From assembly GCF_000685215.1 (NCBI RefSeq), contig NZ_ARYJ01000008.1:1-64000 (forward strand): a stretch of 64,000 bases of DNA, written 5' to 3'. This document shows positions 8,606 through 16,596 of the stretch, one piece after another. Each line of letters starts with the position of its first letter. The first letter of the stretch is position 1. Made by a program: the position numbers and the translations under genes. Below the pieces are notes generated by a model. The model searched no databases. It was not told the DNA's origin and was given only the letters and a program-made list of their open reading frames with translations. The stretch is from Hyphomonas jannaschiana VP2. GTDB taxonomy: Bacteria; Pseudomonadota; Alphaproteobacteria; Caulobacterales; Hyphomonadaceae.

Positions 8606-9253
8606 TTAGCTGCGCGCGCCTGGCGCCTTTTTGCTATTGGGCCCTTTTGACCCGATGGCGTCAAGCAGCGGCCCGAGGATCTTGCCGGCCGTCCGCCCCG
8701 CGCCCGACACCTGGGCAAGGCGGCGGGCGATATATTCGTCCAGATCTTCCTCAGACGGGTTGTCCAGCCAGTACAGCACGATGGGCGGCAGCACAGCGGT
8801 CAGCAGGCCGCGCTTGGAATAACGGTTATAGTCCTCTGCCGTGTCGCCTGCAGCGTCCCAGATAAGATCGGCCACGGCCCAGCCGCGTTGCAGCGCTGGT
8901 CCGGCATTCCATGGCACCATGCCGCGCGAAACCGCCCGGCGGACCGCTTCCCTGTGGGGCTCCAGCGCCTTCAGCCAGGCGAGGACGCCGGCCTTCACCT
9001 TGTCCGGCACGCGCATGGCGGAGAGATCCTGTGCGGCCAGGTCTGCCTTTGCCGCCTCGCCTGCGTCCTCGAAAAACCCATCAATCAGGTCGATCACGCC
9101 GCGCGGGGCCGCAAGGGCGCGTTCACCCTCGCCAAGCCCGGCCTGACTGGCCGCTCGGGCCGCAGCGGCCTCTGTCCAGCCGTCAAAAGCGACCTCTGGC
9201 AGCAGGGCATCGAGCCAGCGGCGGCGAAGTTTCCGGGAAGGTGTGACAGTCAT
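8606..9253 (-). CDS. COQ9 family protein (ubiquinone biosynthesis)
   Basis: A 215-residue COQ9-like protein. In mitochondria COQ9 binds lipid and assists the COQ7 hydroxylation step of ubiquinone synthesis; bacterial members are presumed to do the same. The family-typical C-terminal part is visible: WAVADLIWDAAGDTAEDYNRYSKR followed shortly by LLTAVLPPIVLYWL, ending in an acidic DEYIARRL helix. The ATG at 9253 is chosen since GGAG lies 7 nt upstream; an in-frame ATG at 9271 lacks a good site. It is divergent from rpsU across a 116-bp gap, an arrangement I believe is common in related bacteria. Confidence 0.87.
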   Translation of the reverse strand: MTVTPSRKLRRRWLDALLPEVAFDGWTEAAAARAASQAGLGEGERALAAPRGVIDLIDGFFEDAGEAAKADLAAQDLSAMRVPDKVKAGVLAWLKALEPHREAVRRAVSRGMVPWNAGPALQRGWAVADLIWDAAGDTAEDYNRYSKRGLLTAVLPPIVLYWLDNPSEEDLDEYIARRLAQVSGAGRTAGKILGPLLDAIGSKGPNSKKAPGARS

Positions 9254-9279
9254 GACTGAACTCCATAGCAAAGGGGGGC

Positions 9280-9309
9280 TTGGCCAAATCCCTTTTCACG
9301 TGATATAGC
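9280..9309 (+). promoter_or_regulatory. Candidate promoter of rpsU
   Basis: TTGGCC at 9280-9285, an 18-nt spacer and TATAGC at 9304-9309, about 60 bp before the rpsU start. The leader also has a small hairpin CGGCC-TGTCT-GGCCG. Moderate match to consensus only. Confidence 0.3.
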
Positions 9310-9369
9310 GCCCTCTTTCCGGCCTGTCTGGCCGACACAAAGTCACAATCGGGGCGACGCCCCCAGCCA

Positions 9370-9591
9370 ATGGAGAGTACCATCGTACAGATCGTCGTCC
9401 GCGATAACAATGTTGAGCAAGCCCTGCGCGCTCTGAAGAAGAAGATGCAGCGTGAAGGCCTGTTCCGCGAAATGAAGGCCCGCCAGCATTTCGAGAAGCC
9501 GTCCGAGAAAAAAGCACGCCAGCGCGCAGAGGCCGTCCGCCGCGCCCGCAAACTGGCCCGCAAGCGCGCCCAGCGCGAAGGCATCCTCTAG
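9370..9591 (+). CDS. rpsU: 30S ribosomal protein S21
   Basis: A 73-residue basic protein with the S21 signature [20 protein letters not shown] and the C-terminal run [16 protein letters not shown]21 binds the 30S platform near the anti-Shine-Dalgarno region. The annotated ATG gives four residues (MEST) before the usual beginning. No clear ribosome-binding site precedes that ATG, but GGAGAG inside its first codons sits 6 nt before an ATC codon that aligns with the first residue of most homologues, so the true start is uncertain. A strong terminator follows directly. Confidence 0.95.
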   Translation: MESTIVQIVVRDNNVEQALRALKKKMQREGLFREMKARQHFEKPSEKKARQRAEAVRRARKLARKRAQREGIL

Positions 9592-9617
9592 GACGCTGCT
9601 TTTATCGCAAGATAATC

Positions 9618-9650
9618 AAAACCCCGTCAGAGCGATCTGGCGGGGTTTTT
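9618..9650 (+). terminator. Intrinsic terminator after rpsU
   Basis: AAAACCCCG and CAGA pair with TCTG and CGGGGTTTT around a GCGA loop (one G-T wobble), followed by T residues up to 9650. The A-rich left flank makes it potentially bidirectional, which also suits the converging gene that ends at 9662. Confidence 0.9.
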
Positions 9651-9661
9651 GTTTAGGGGGC

Positions 9662-10408
9662 TCAGTCTGTTGTTTGCGAAGCGGGATGTCCGCACTTTTC
9701 CAGCGCCTGTTCAATGACCGCCGTATTTACCCCACGCCCCACGACATGCGCGCATCCGCCCCCAATATTCTGGGCATAACCAGCTTGCATACAATGCTCG
9801 AAAACTGCGTCGCGGTATTCTTCCAGGAACGCATTCACACACATTCGATCATCGGCCGAAAGGCTATTGTGAAGGTTGTCAATGCGATCGAGTTCCTGGG
9901 CAGTAAACTCCTTCTGCGGAATGCGGGGGTCCTCCATGAGATCTATGACCTCGAACCCGACAAGACGGTTTATGAACCGGTCGGATTTCTGATCGAGTGC
10001 CCTACCGAATTTGATCTTCAGATAGGTCCCGGGCTCGATCTGCGAAAGCGACTGCACGAGGGCCTGTCTGCCCGTGAAGCCAATCATCAGGTAGCCGCCC
10101 TCCGCAGAATCCAGCTCCACGGACGACGTGCTGCCATTTCTTTCCCCCACAGACCTGAATTTCTCAAGACGGCCATAGTAGATCTTGGTTGGACTACTTT
10201 GGAAGGAGGCTCCGTTCGCAGAGAACCAACGCATCGGATAAAAAAAGGCATTGTAGATTGGCCGCATCGGATGCGAATTCGGCTCCACGGGCCTTTCATG
10301 CGGTCGGATAAGCCCGCCCCTGACCAGATAGAAAGACGATACATACAGCCCGACCGTGAGCGTCAGAAGTCCGAGACAGTATATGAGAGCCGAGAACATC
10401 TTTTTCAT
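9662..10408 (-). CDS. Hypothetical membrane-anchored protein
   Basis: A 248-residue protein I do not recognise. Residues about 5-30 form one hydrophobic segment (LIYCLGLLTLTVGLYVSSFYLV), so it is probably anchored with a periplasmic C-terminal domain. That domain contains a region like an extracytoplasmic beta-fold (SVELDSAEGGYLMIGF) and three cysteines in the last third (MCVNAF, EHCMQAG, GGCAHVV) plus one near the end, which may form disulfides. The start has an excellent GGAGGG 6 nt upstream. Base composition looks less GC-rich than the neighbours, hinting at a later acquisition. It ends beside the rpsU terminator. Confidence 0.7.
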   Translation of the reverse strand: MKKMFSALIYCLGLLTLTVGLYVSSFYLVRGGLIRPHERPVEPNSHPMRPIYNAFFYPMRWFSANGASFQSSPTKIYYGRLEKFRSVGERNGSTSSVELDSAEGGYLMIGFTGRQALVQSLSQIEPGTYLKIKFGRALDQKSDRFINRLVGFEVIDLMEDPRIPQKEFTAQELDRIDNLHNSLSADDRMCVNAFLEEYRDAVFEHCMQAGYAQNIGGGCAHVVGRGVNTAVIEQALEKCGHPASQTTD

Positions 10409-10435
10409 ATCTGTCCCTCCATCGTTACGCAGATC

Positions 10436-11818
10436 CTAACCCGCCTTCTTCCACCCCATACCCTTCAGCATCTTGCCGAGGTCGCCGATGCTGGCGCCGT
10501 TGACAGCCCCGGCGCGGTAGACGCGGACGGAGACCCAGAGCACGGCGAGCGTCGTCACCACCATCAGGCCCATCTGCAGGGCGACTTCCCACATCGGCGG
10601 ATCATGCGGCATGCGCAGGATCAGCAGGAAGGGCGTGAACACCGGCACCCAGGTCGCCACGTCCACCACGGGCGAGCCCGGATCCTGGAAGGCGATGAAG
10701 ATCGCGAACATGGGCAGCATCAGGAGGATCATCATCGGGCTGAGCAGCGTCTGCGCTTCCTGGATCGTGTCGCAGAGGGAGCCGAGCGCCATGAAGATCA
10801 TGCCATACATGATGTAGCCAAGCACGAAGCTGACCAGTGCGGGCAGCAGGATCTGCGGGCTGGCAGCCGTCGACAGGAAGGGGGCGATCATGTCCCCTGC
10901 CCCCGGCACCTGCGACGCAAGGAAGGCTGAGCCCGACAGGGTGAACAGGCCCCAGACCAGCATCATGGTGGACGTCACCGCGAACACGGCCAGCAGCTTG
11001 CCCGCCAGCAGCTCCGGCATGCGCACGGAGGTCAGCAGCGTGTCGAAGATCTTGTTGGAGCGCTCCTCGATCGTGCCCATCAGCAGGTACTGAATGATGG
11101 AGAACACCATCAGCCAGAGGAAATAGGCGAGCGCTCCGGCGACATAGACAGGTGCCTTGTCGGCGAGCGTGACTTCCGCCCCGGCCGATGCCTGCTCGGC
11201 CACGGTGCGGATCCGCCGGGCCGGCACGTCGACGGCGGCATCGTCCGCATTCTGGATGAAATCCGGATCGAGCCCCGCCGCCTCCAGAGCATGCTTGCGC
11301 GCAAGGCGGCGTACGGCATCCTGCGCCTCGTAGCGCAGCGAATTGATGCTGACATCGTCACTCCAGTATTCGAGCGTCTTGCCATCGGCGGACAGGATAA
11401 GAGCCGCAAACAGCGGCTTGTCGCCCTGCGGGCCGAACACGAGCCGTTCGCCCAGCAGGTAGGGCCTAAGGCCATCAATGTCCTCTGCGGGCGGCGGCAC
11501 TTCGATGAATTTCCGTTCCCGGAGCGACTGCATCGCGCCATTCTGCGCCGCGCCCTCCGGCAGCTGCATCTGCCCGGCAATTTCCTGCGCCATGGCAGCG
11601 GCCTCGCTGCGCGCAAACTCCGCATCTATGGCTTCGGCGAAGACCTTTCCGGGCTCGATGACGGTGTAATAACGGATGGGCGAAGACTGCGCCGCGAACA
11701 GTGCAAACAGCGAGCCGACCAGCATCAGTGCCGGCACGGCTGCAAGACTCAGCCAGAAGCCCCAGGCCTTCACATAGCCCAGATAATCACGCCGGAAGAT
11801 GAGATAGATATTCCTCAT
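10436..11818 (-). CDS. ABC-2 type permease (NatB-like)
   Basis: A 460-residue ABC exporter membrane subunit. It has one N-terminal membrane span (FWLSLAAVPALMLVGSLFAL), a large extracytoplasmic domain of roughly 190 residues and a cluster of five C-terminal spans starting at YFLWLMVFSIIQYLL. The segment EERSNKIFDTLLTSVRMPELLAGKL is typical of the ABC-2/NatB family (sodium efflux or multidrug type). It overlaps the ATPase gene by 4 bp (11815-11818), so the two are co-translated. Substrate cannot be deduced; NatB is only the closest description. Confidence 0.85.
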   Translation of the reverse strand: MRNIYLIFRRDYLGYVKAWGFWLSLAAVPALMLVGSLFALFAAQSSPIRYYTVIEPGKVFAEAIDAEFARSEAAAMAQEIAGQMQLPEGAAQNGAMQSLRERKFIEVPPPAEDIDGLRPYLLGERLVFGPQGDKPLFAALILSADGKTLEYWSDDVSINSLRYEAQDAVRRLARKHALEAAGLDPDFIQNADDAAVDVPARRIRTVAEQASAGAEVTLADKAPVYVAGALAYFLWLMVFSIIQYLLMGTIEERSNKIFDTLLTSVRMPELLAGKLLAVFAVTSTMMLVWGLFTLSGSAFLASQVPGAGDMIAPFLSTAASPQILLPALVSFVLGYIMYGMIFMALGSLCDTIQEAQTLLSPMMILLMLPMFAIFIAFQDPGSPVVDVATWVPVFTPFLLILRMPHDPPMWEVALQMGLMVVTTLAVLWVSVRVYRAGAVNGASIGDLGKMLKGMGWKKAG

Positions 11819-12792
11819 TCGGCAGGCACCCCCTCTTCCCGCTCAGCAGGCGGATCATCGAGAGCCGCTGCCTCAGCCTCACCGACCAGCGAAACGAACA
11901 CGTCGCGCAGGCGCGCTTCGTCCGGCGCAAAGCCTGTGATCGGGGCGCCGGCCTCAATCGCGGCCCGCAGCGCATCCTGCGGCCCGGCGCCTTTCGGCAG
12001 GGCGATCCGCCAGGCATCGCCATGGCCCCGGTCTGCGGCGCGGTGGGCTTCAAACCCTTTCGGGGCGAGCGCGGCGGCGAGGTCGAAGCCCGGCTCGACT
12101 TCCAGGCTCGCGCCCTTGTCCAGCGTCGCAAAGGCTTCCGGCAGGGTACCGTCGAAGACCTTGCGCCCCCGGGCCATCATCACGATCCGGTCGCAGAGGC
12201 GTTCGGCATGTTCCATCACATGGGTGGAAAACAAGATCGTGGCCCCGCGCGCATGTTCTTCGCGGATCAGGTCTTCCAGAACCTGCTGGTTGACCGGGTC
12301 GAGCCCGGAAAAGGGCTCGTCGAGGATCAGGAAATCCGGCTTGTGGGCCAGGGTCGAGAGGATCTGGACCTTCTGCGCCATGCCCTTGGACAGTTTGGAG
12401 ACGCGGGTATTGCGGAACTCGCCCAGACCGGTCGAGTCCATCAGTTCGTTCGCGCGGGCCTTTGCCGCCGCAGCGCCAAGGCCTTTCAGGCGGCCGAAAT
12501 AGGCAATCGTGTCGCGCGCGGTCATCTTCTTGTAGAGGCCGCGTTCCTCCGGCAGGAAGCCGACCCGCCGCAGCGACAGGATATTCGGCGCCGCCCCGAA
12601 CAGGCGTACCTCGCCCTCATCCGGCGGGATCACGCCCAGCGACACGCGCAAACTGGTCGATTTGCCGGCCCCGTTCGGGCCCAGGAAGCCGATAATGCGC
12701 CCTTCCGGCACGTCCAGTGACAGCCCCCGGACGGCGGTGAAGCCGCCAAACCGCTTGGTCACATTTGTCAGGACGAGGGGGGACTGGGCCAT
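11815..12792 (-). CDS. ABC transporter ATP-binding protein (NatA-like)
   Basis: A 325-residue ATPase partner of the downstream ABC-2 permease. Visible motifs are Walker A GPNGAGKST (38-46), the signature region LSKGMAQKV, Walker B FLILDEPFSGLDP and the switch STHVMEHAE. The signature reads LSKGM rather than LSGGQ, as in many NatA/DRI-type proteins. The last 100 residues form the DUF4162-like extension common in this family. Transcription is leftward from the gap 12793-12909, which also holds the leader of the divergent zinc-finger gene. Confidence 0.9.
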   Translation of the reverse strand: MAQSPLVLTNVTKRFGGFTAVRGLSLDVPEGRIIGFLGPNGAGKSTSLRVSLGVIPPDEGEVRLFGAAPNILSLRRVGFLPEERGLYKKMTARDTIAYFGRLKGLGAAAAKARANELMDSTGLGEFRNTRVSKLSKGMAQKVQILSTLAHKPDFLILDEPFSGLDPVNQQVLEDLIREEHARGATILFSTHVMEHAERLCDRIVMMARGRKVFDGTLPEAFATLDKGASLEVEPGFDLAAALAPKGFEAHRAADRGHGDAWRIALPKGAGPQDALRAAIEAGAPITGFAPDEARLRDVFVSLVGEAEAAALDDPPAEREEGVPAE

Positions 12793-12909
12793 CCGTGTCT
12801 CCGAATCCGTATGAAAATCGCTCGCTTTTCACGAGAGTCGATATGGCAACCTACTCTTTGGCCCGGCGCGTCTTGCCAACCCCTTAAAGCCGACGCAGCA
12901 TGATTTCCG

Positions 12910-13170
12910 ATGAAGACAAATGTTTCCCTTCGTGCACCTTCCGGTCTGGGGCTGGCGGCAAAGGAGTGCGGGCCGACGGCGCGCATGAGCCTGCAGTCCT
13001 ATGCCCGCAAGCTTGCCCGGATAGAGGCCGCCCTCTCCCGGATGGACAAGGGATGCTATGGCTTCTGCCTGACCTGCGAAGGGCGCATAGGGCTACACCG
13101 CCTCGAGGCCGATCCGGCCGAGGCGATGTGCGAAACCTGCGATTCAGGCAAAGACGAAGACGTCAGATAA
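12910..13170 (+). CDS. DksA/TraR-type C4 zinc-finger protein
   Basis: An 86-residue protein with the TraR/DksA zinc-finger: CYGFCLTCEGRIGLHRLEADP and MCETC, giving four zinc-binding cysteines, preceded by the usual helix with MDKG. The long coiled-coil of DksA is mostly missing, so it is a short TraR-like member that could bind the RNA polymerase secondary channel. The start is uncertain: ATG at 12910 has a poor ribosome-binding site and an in-frame ATG at 12985 (MSLQSYARK) would give a 61-residue form. It converges with the oxidase subunit gene, overlapping by 8 bp. Confidence 0.8.
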   Translation: MKTNVSLRAPSGLGLAAKECGPTARMSLQSYARKLARIEAALSRMDKGCYGFCLTCEGRIGLHRLEADPAEAMCETCDSGKDEDVR

Positions 13171-13465
13171 AGACGCCGAACAGCCAGATCATGAACTGAA
13201 CGAACAGGCCGGTGAGCAGCAGGATCACCAGCGTCGCATACCAGCGGCCGCCGAGATTCAACACAGCGCCGGCTCCGATCCCCACGAGGGTCATCAGTCC
13301 GAGGGAAACCGCCCAGTGAAGGCCGATAGCTACAGCCAGGATGGCATGGCCAAGAATCAGCGCCAGAATCAGGCTGCCCCAAGTGGTTCCCTTGATGAAT
13401 CCGTCCCAGGTGGCTTTCTGGTCGTGGATGTCCATTTCGCCGTGGTGGTATTCGCTGGCAGCCAT
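13163..13465 (-). CDS. aa3-type cytochrome c oxidase subunit IV-like protein
   Basis: A 100-residue membrane protein. The N-terminal HGEMDIHDQKATWDGFIKGT matches the short bacterial aa3-oxidase subunit IV family (COX4_pro_2), which packs against the catalytic subunits of the terminal oxidase. After the single canonical span (WGSLILALILGHAILAVAIG) two further hydrophobic stretches are present, so it is longer than typical 50-70-residue members. No other oxidase genes are in the window, as is usual for this subunit. Confidence 0.82.
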   Translation of the reverse strand: MAASEYHHGEMDIHDQKATWDGFIKGTTWGSLILALILGHAILAVAIGLHWAVSLGLMTLVGIGAGAVLNLGGRWYATLVILLLTGLFVQFMIWLFGVFI

Positions 13466-13568
13466 TTAGGGCTCTCCCCGTGAAATCATTGCTGCCTGCC
13501 GTATTATCGAAGGCAGGCGAAGGGTCAAGCGGATGATGGCGCCCGTATTGCCGCAGATGGCAGCTTTG

Positions 13569-14012
13569 TCAGTTCAACTGGCCTTTTGGCTTGGGAATGG
13601 GCGGCGTGAAGGGCTCCGGCAGCGGCGCGGCGGGCACGCCCTCTTCCTTCAGGGCCTCACGCTCTTCCTCGGTCGTCTCGCCCCAGATCGGACGCTCGTC
13701 CTGTTCGCCATAATACATGGAGCGGGCTTCTTCGGCGAAATTGCTGCCGACATAGTCAAAATTCTGCGCCACATGCTGGCGGGCCTTCTCCGCGAAGGCG
13801 GCAAACATCTTTTCCGGATCTGCCGGCGCGTCCTTCTTCTTGGCCGCCGACGCCACGGCCGGGGCCATGATCTGCTTGTCCACGCGGGAGGAATTGCACG
13901 CCGTGCAGCGCACCTGGCGTTTTTCCTTCAGAGTCTCATAAGCCGAGGAAGAGGCGAACCAGGCTTCGAAGTCCTCGTCACAGGCCTTGCAATGGAGTGC
14001 GTAGCGGATCAC
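13569..14012 (-). CDS. DUF1178 family protein
   Basis: A 147-residue protein with a zinc-ribbon-like N-terminus: CKACDEDFEAWF, then VRCTACNSSRVDKQIMAP, which are hallmarks of DUF1178. The C-terminal region RSMYYGEQDERPIWGETTEEE is also conserved in the family; function is unknown. It follows grxC by 18 bp on the same strand, in the order comF-grxC-DUF1178 that is frequent in alphaproteobacteria, where a nitrilase-type gene often lies between them and is absent here. A hairpin (GCCTGCC/GGCAGGC, about 13495-13515) follows without a T-run. Confidence 0.88.
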   Translation of the reverse strand: MIRYALHCKACDEDFEAWFASSSAYETLKEKRQVRCTACNSSRVDKQIMAPAVASAAKKKDAPADPEKMFAAFAEKARQHVAQNFDYVGSNFAEEARSMYYGEQDERPIWGETTEEEREALKEEGVPAAPLPEPFTPPIPKPKGQLN

Positions 14013-14030
14013 CGGTCAGCGCTCCTCGCC

Positions 14031-14291
14031 TCAGGGCTGCGCCAGCATCGGGTCCAGCTTGCCGGCCCGCTCAAGCGCCATCATGTCGTCGCAGCCACCG
14101 ATATGGTGCTCGCCGATAAAGATTTGCGGAAAGGTCCGGCCACCATTGGAACGCTGGACCATCTCTGCCCTTTTGTCCGGGCTCATGCCGGCATCGATTT
14201 CTTCGAACTCGACTTGTTTCTCCCGCAGCAGCGAGACCGCGCGCGAGCAATAGGGACAGAAGGCCCGGGTGTAGATCGTGACTTTCGCCAT
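14031..14291 (-). CDS. grxC: Glutaredoxin 3
   Basis: An 86-residue glutaredoxin with the dithiol active site FCPYCSRA near residue 12, the cis-Pro segment TFPQIFIG and the GSH-binding GGCDDMMAL. It reduces protein disulfides and glutathione mixed disulfides in the cytoplasm. The ATG at 14291 is chosen because the family begins there (MAKVTIY) and AAGGAG lies 9 nt upstream; the longer open frame is not conserved-looking. It is between comF and the DUF1178 gene in a leftward operon. Confidence 0.93.
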   Translation of the reverse strand: MAKVTIYTRAFCPYCSRAVSLLREKQVEFEEIDAGMSPDKRAEMVQRSNGGRTFPQIFIGEHHIGGCDDMMALERAGKLDPMLAQP

Positions 14292-14322
14292 GGGGATAAG
14301 CTCCTTGGAACCGTTACACGAA

Positions 14323-15093
14323 TTATATGGTGACGTCGGTTTCGCGTACAACGCGCGCCAGCACCAGAACATCCACTTGCCGCGCCCCTGCCCGCCTCAG
14401 GGCACGCGTGCACGCCCCGAGGGTGGCACCCGTCGTCAGCACGTCGTCGATCAGCAGGACGCGTTTACCCTGGATATGTCCGGCACGGTTCGGGCGCAGT
14501 GCAAAGGCGCCAGCCACATTACGCCGCCGCGCCCGGGCCGAAAGCCCGCCCTGCGTCGGCGTACGGCGGGTCCGTTTCAGGGCGTCCACGACCATGGGTA
14601 CGCCGGTCCGCCGCGACAAAGCCCCGCCAAGCCAGGCCGACTGGTTGAACCCGCGGGTGGCGAGACGGCCATAATGCAGGGGCACCGGCACGATCACATC
14701 TGCTTCATCCAGCAGGGTCCGCCCGGCCTGCGCCATCCAGCCTGCAAACGTGCCCAGCCCGTCGCGCCGGCCGGAGCGTTTCAGGTCCAGCACCAGGCGC
14801 CGGGACGCGGGGTCGTAAACGAAAGCCGCCCGGGCACGGTCCCAGCGCGGCGGTCGGGCAATACAGACTGCACAGATTTCGCCCTCGTCCAGCTCCGCCC
14901 CCAGCGGCGTGCCGCACCGGTCGCAGACAGCGCCGCTCAGGAAATGGATCTGGCTGAACTCATGCGGGGCGAGAGGCCCCTTGCCGAGCCCGCGTTCCCG
15001 GCTGACCAGGGAGCGCGGCGGCCACAGGAAATCCGCGGCATTCCGCAGAAAGGCCTTTGAACGGCTCTGCCGCTGCTCCATATCGCGTGCCAT
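14323..15093 (-). CDS. comF: ComF family phosphoribosyltransferase-like protein
   Basis: About 256 residues of ComF type: an N-terminal zinc-ribbon-like part (CDRCGTPLG and CAVCIARP), then a PRTase fold with VIVPVPLHYGRLATRGFNQS and the PRPP-binding loop RVLLIDDVLTTGATLGAC. ComF aids DNA uptake in naturally competent bacteria, although in many species it is simply a conserved PRTase of unknown substrate. Start at 15093 gives MARDMEQRQ; ATG at 15081 is an alternative. The 15093 start shares the tetranucleotide CATG with the divergent methyltransferase start. Confidence 0.88.
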   Translation of the reverse strand: MARDMEQRQSRSKAFLRNAADFLWPPRSLVSRERGLGKGPLAPHEFSQIHFLSGAVCDRCGTPLGAELDEGEICAVCIARPPRWDRARAAFVYDPASRRLVLDLKRSGRRDGLGTFAGWMAQAGRTLLDEADVIVPVPLHYGRLATRGFNQSAWLGGALSRRTGVPMVVDALKRTRRTPTQGGLSARARRRNVAGAFALRPNRAGHIQGKRVLLIDDVLTTGATLGACTRALRRAGARQVDVLVLARVVRETDVTI

Positions 15094-15997
15094 GACGCCC
15101 GCTGCTCCCCCGCGCCTTTTCGATCGTGCCCGTGTTGCGCGCAACCGCGACCGGGCAGCCCCCTGTTATAATGATTATGCGTTCCTGAAGGAGCGCGTGT
15201 CGAGAGACATCGCAGACCGCGTGCAGGATACGCCGCGTCAGTTTGAGCGCGCGCTGGACCTTGGCTGTCATGATGGACGCCTCGCTCGCATCCTGAGTGA
15301 GACCGGCCGGGTGAAGGACATCGATGCCGGGGATTTGTCGCCTGCAATGGTGGCAGCGGCACAGGCTGGCGGCACCGAAGCCCGCATTCTGGATGAGGAA
15401 ACCCCCGCCCTGCCGGAGGATCGCTACGACCTCGTCGTCTCGGCACTTTCGCTGCACTGGGTGAATGACCTGCCCGGTACGCTGGTGCGACTACGCCAGG
15501 GCCTGAAACCGGACGGCCTGTTCCTCGGCGCCCTGTTCGGAGCCGGCACGCTCAGCGAACTGCGCGAGTGCCTGATGGAAGCGGAAACGGAATTGTCCGG
15601 AGGTGTCTCCCCACGCCTGTCCCCCCTGCCTGGTCTGAAGGACATGGCCGACCTGATGCAGCGGGCGGGCTTTGCCCTGCCCGTCGCTGACCGTGACACG
15701 GTGGTGGTGCGCTATCGCGACCCGGCACGCCTTCTGGCGGACCTGAAAGGCATGGGGGAACAGAATGCGCTGGCGCCGGGCATGATCCGGCCGCTGCCGC
15801 GCGCCGTGCTGGACCGGGCGCTCAGCCTTTACCGGGAACGCCACGCCGATCCGGACGGCCGTGTCCGGGCGAGTTTCGAGATTGTCCATGTATCTGGCTG
15901 GGCACCGGCGCCTGGCCAGCCACAGCCCCTGCGCCCCGGCTCAGCCAGGGTAAGCCTCGCCGAGGCCGTACGACGTCAGGGCCAAAGCGGCAAATAG
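15092..15997 (+). CDS. SAM-dependent methyltransferase (NDUFAF5/BioC-like)
   Basis: A 301-residue class I methyltransferase. Motif I is ALDLGCHDGRLARIL, motif II-like AGDLSPAMV and motif IV-like YDLVVSALSLHWVNDLPG, which together resemble the NDUFAF5 (complex I assembly) and BioC branch common in alphaproteobacteria. The FDRARVARNRDRAA start is also typical of that branch. Substrate is not certain: arginine hydroxylation/complex I assembly or malonyl-ACP methylation would be the two main options. No biotin genes are nearby. Its start is divergent from comF with a shared CATG. Confidence 0.85.
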   Translation: MTPAAPPRLFDRARVARNRDRAAPCYNDYAFLKERVSRDIADRVQDTPRQFERALDLGCHDGRLARILSETGRVKDIDAGDLSPAMVAAAQAGGTEARILDEETPALPEDRYDLVVSALSLHWVNDLPGTLVRLRQGLKPDGLFLGALFGAGTLSELRECLMEAETELSGGVSPRLSPLPGLKDMADLMQRAGFALPVADRDTVVVRYRDPARLLADLKGMGEQNALAPGMIRPLPRAVLDRALSLYRERHADPDGRVRASFEIVHVSGWAPAPGQPQPLRPGSARVSLAEAVRRQGQSGK

Positions 15998-16004
15998 AAG
16001 AAAA

Positions 16005-16181
16005 TCAGAGACCGAAGCCGTCAGCCGCCTTGTTAAGCGAGCTGCCGGTGGATGTCCCGACCGCTGCCAGGCCGCCAACAATGGCCAGACAGATAATGCC
16101 TGCAATCAGCGCATACTCGACAGCCGTTGCCCCATCCTCTTTGGAGAGGAATTGCATGAACTCTTCACGTGCGGCTCTCAT
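16005..16181 (-). CDS. Flp/Fap-type pilin
   Basis: A 58-residue pilin subunit. The sequence has a short leader, the processing region KEDGATAVEYALIAG with the conserved Glu-Tyr pair, and a hydrophobic stretch IICLAIVGGLAAVG, all hallmarks of Flp pilins assembled by the Tad system. A perfect GGAGG lies 4-8 nt before the ATG. It begins 10 bp after the mutT stop on the same strand, so it may be co-transcribed with argJ-mutT or have a promoter inside mutT. No prepilin peptidase or tad/cpa assembly genes are in the window, so it is an orphan copy relying on a locus elsewhere. Confidence 0.9.
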   Translation of the reverse strand: MRAAREEFMQFLSKEDGATAVEYALIAGIICLAIVGGLAAVGTSTGSSLNKAADGFGL

Positions 16182-16191
16182 GGTCCCTCCG

Positions 16192-16596
16192 TCACTTCTC
16201 CCCCCGAAGAACCTCGAACAGCGGAATATCCGCCGGAGGGGCCGGGTAGTCTGACAGGTTTGCCGGAGGAACCCATGCGATGGCCTGGCCTTCGCTTGGA
16301 TACACTTCGCCTAACCATGCCTGACACTTGTAGAGTGGCATAAGAAGATGAAAGTCAGGGTAAGTGAAACTCGCAAAAGTTATGGGCTGGAGTTCCGATT
16401 CCTTAACCGTTATCGAGAGCTCTTCCTGAAGCTCCCGCACGAGGGCAGCCTCAGGCGTCTCGCCCGGCTCGACCTTCCCGCCGGGAAACTCCCACAGGCC
16501 CGCCAGTTGCTTGCCTTCCGGTCGCTGCGCCAGCAGGATTTCGCCTTTGTCGTTATAGAGGGCGGCCGCAACCACCAGGACCAGACGATGACTCAT
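16192..16596 (-). CDS. mutT: Nudix hydrolase, 8-oxo-dGTP diphosphatase type
   Basis: A 134-residue MutT-like protein. The Nudix box runs over residues 40-62: G40 KVEPG E46 then RE and EE in RELQEELSI. MutT removes oxidised dGTP from the nucleotide pool. The N-terminal VLVVAAALYNDKGEILLAQRP and WEFPGGK match the dGTPase subgroup. It overlaps argJ by 4 bp (ATGA at 16593-16596), so translation is coupled. The parvulin-argJ-mutT order opposite secA is a conserved alphaproteobacterial arrangement as far as I know. Confidence 0.92.
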   Translation of the reverse strand: MSHRLVLVVAAALYNDKGEILLAQRPEGKQLAGLWEFPGGKVEPGETPEAALVRELQEELSITVKESELQPITFASFTYPDFHLLMPLYKCQAWLGEVYPSEGQAIAWVPPANLSDYPAPPADIPLFEVLRGEK

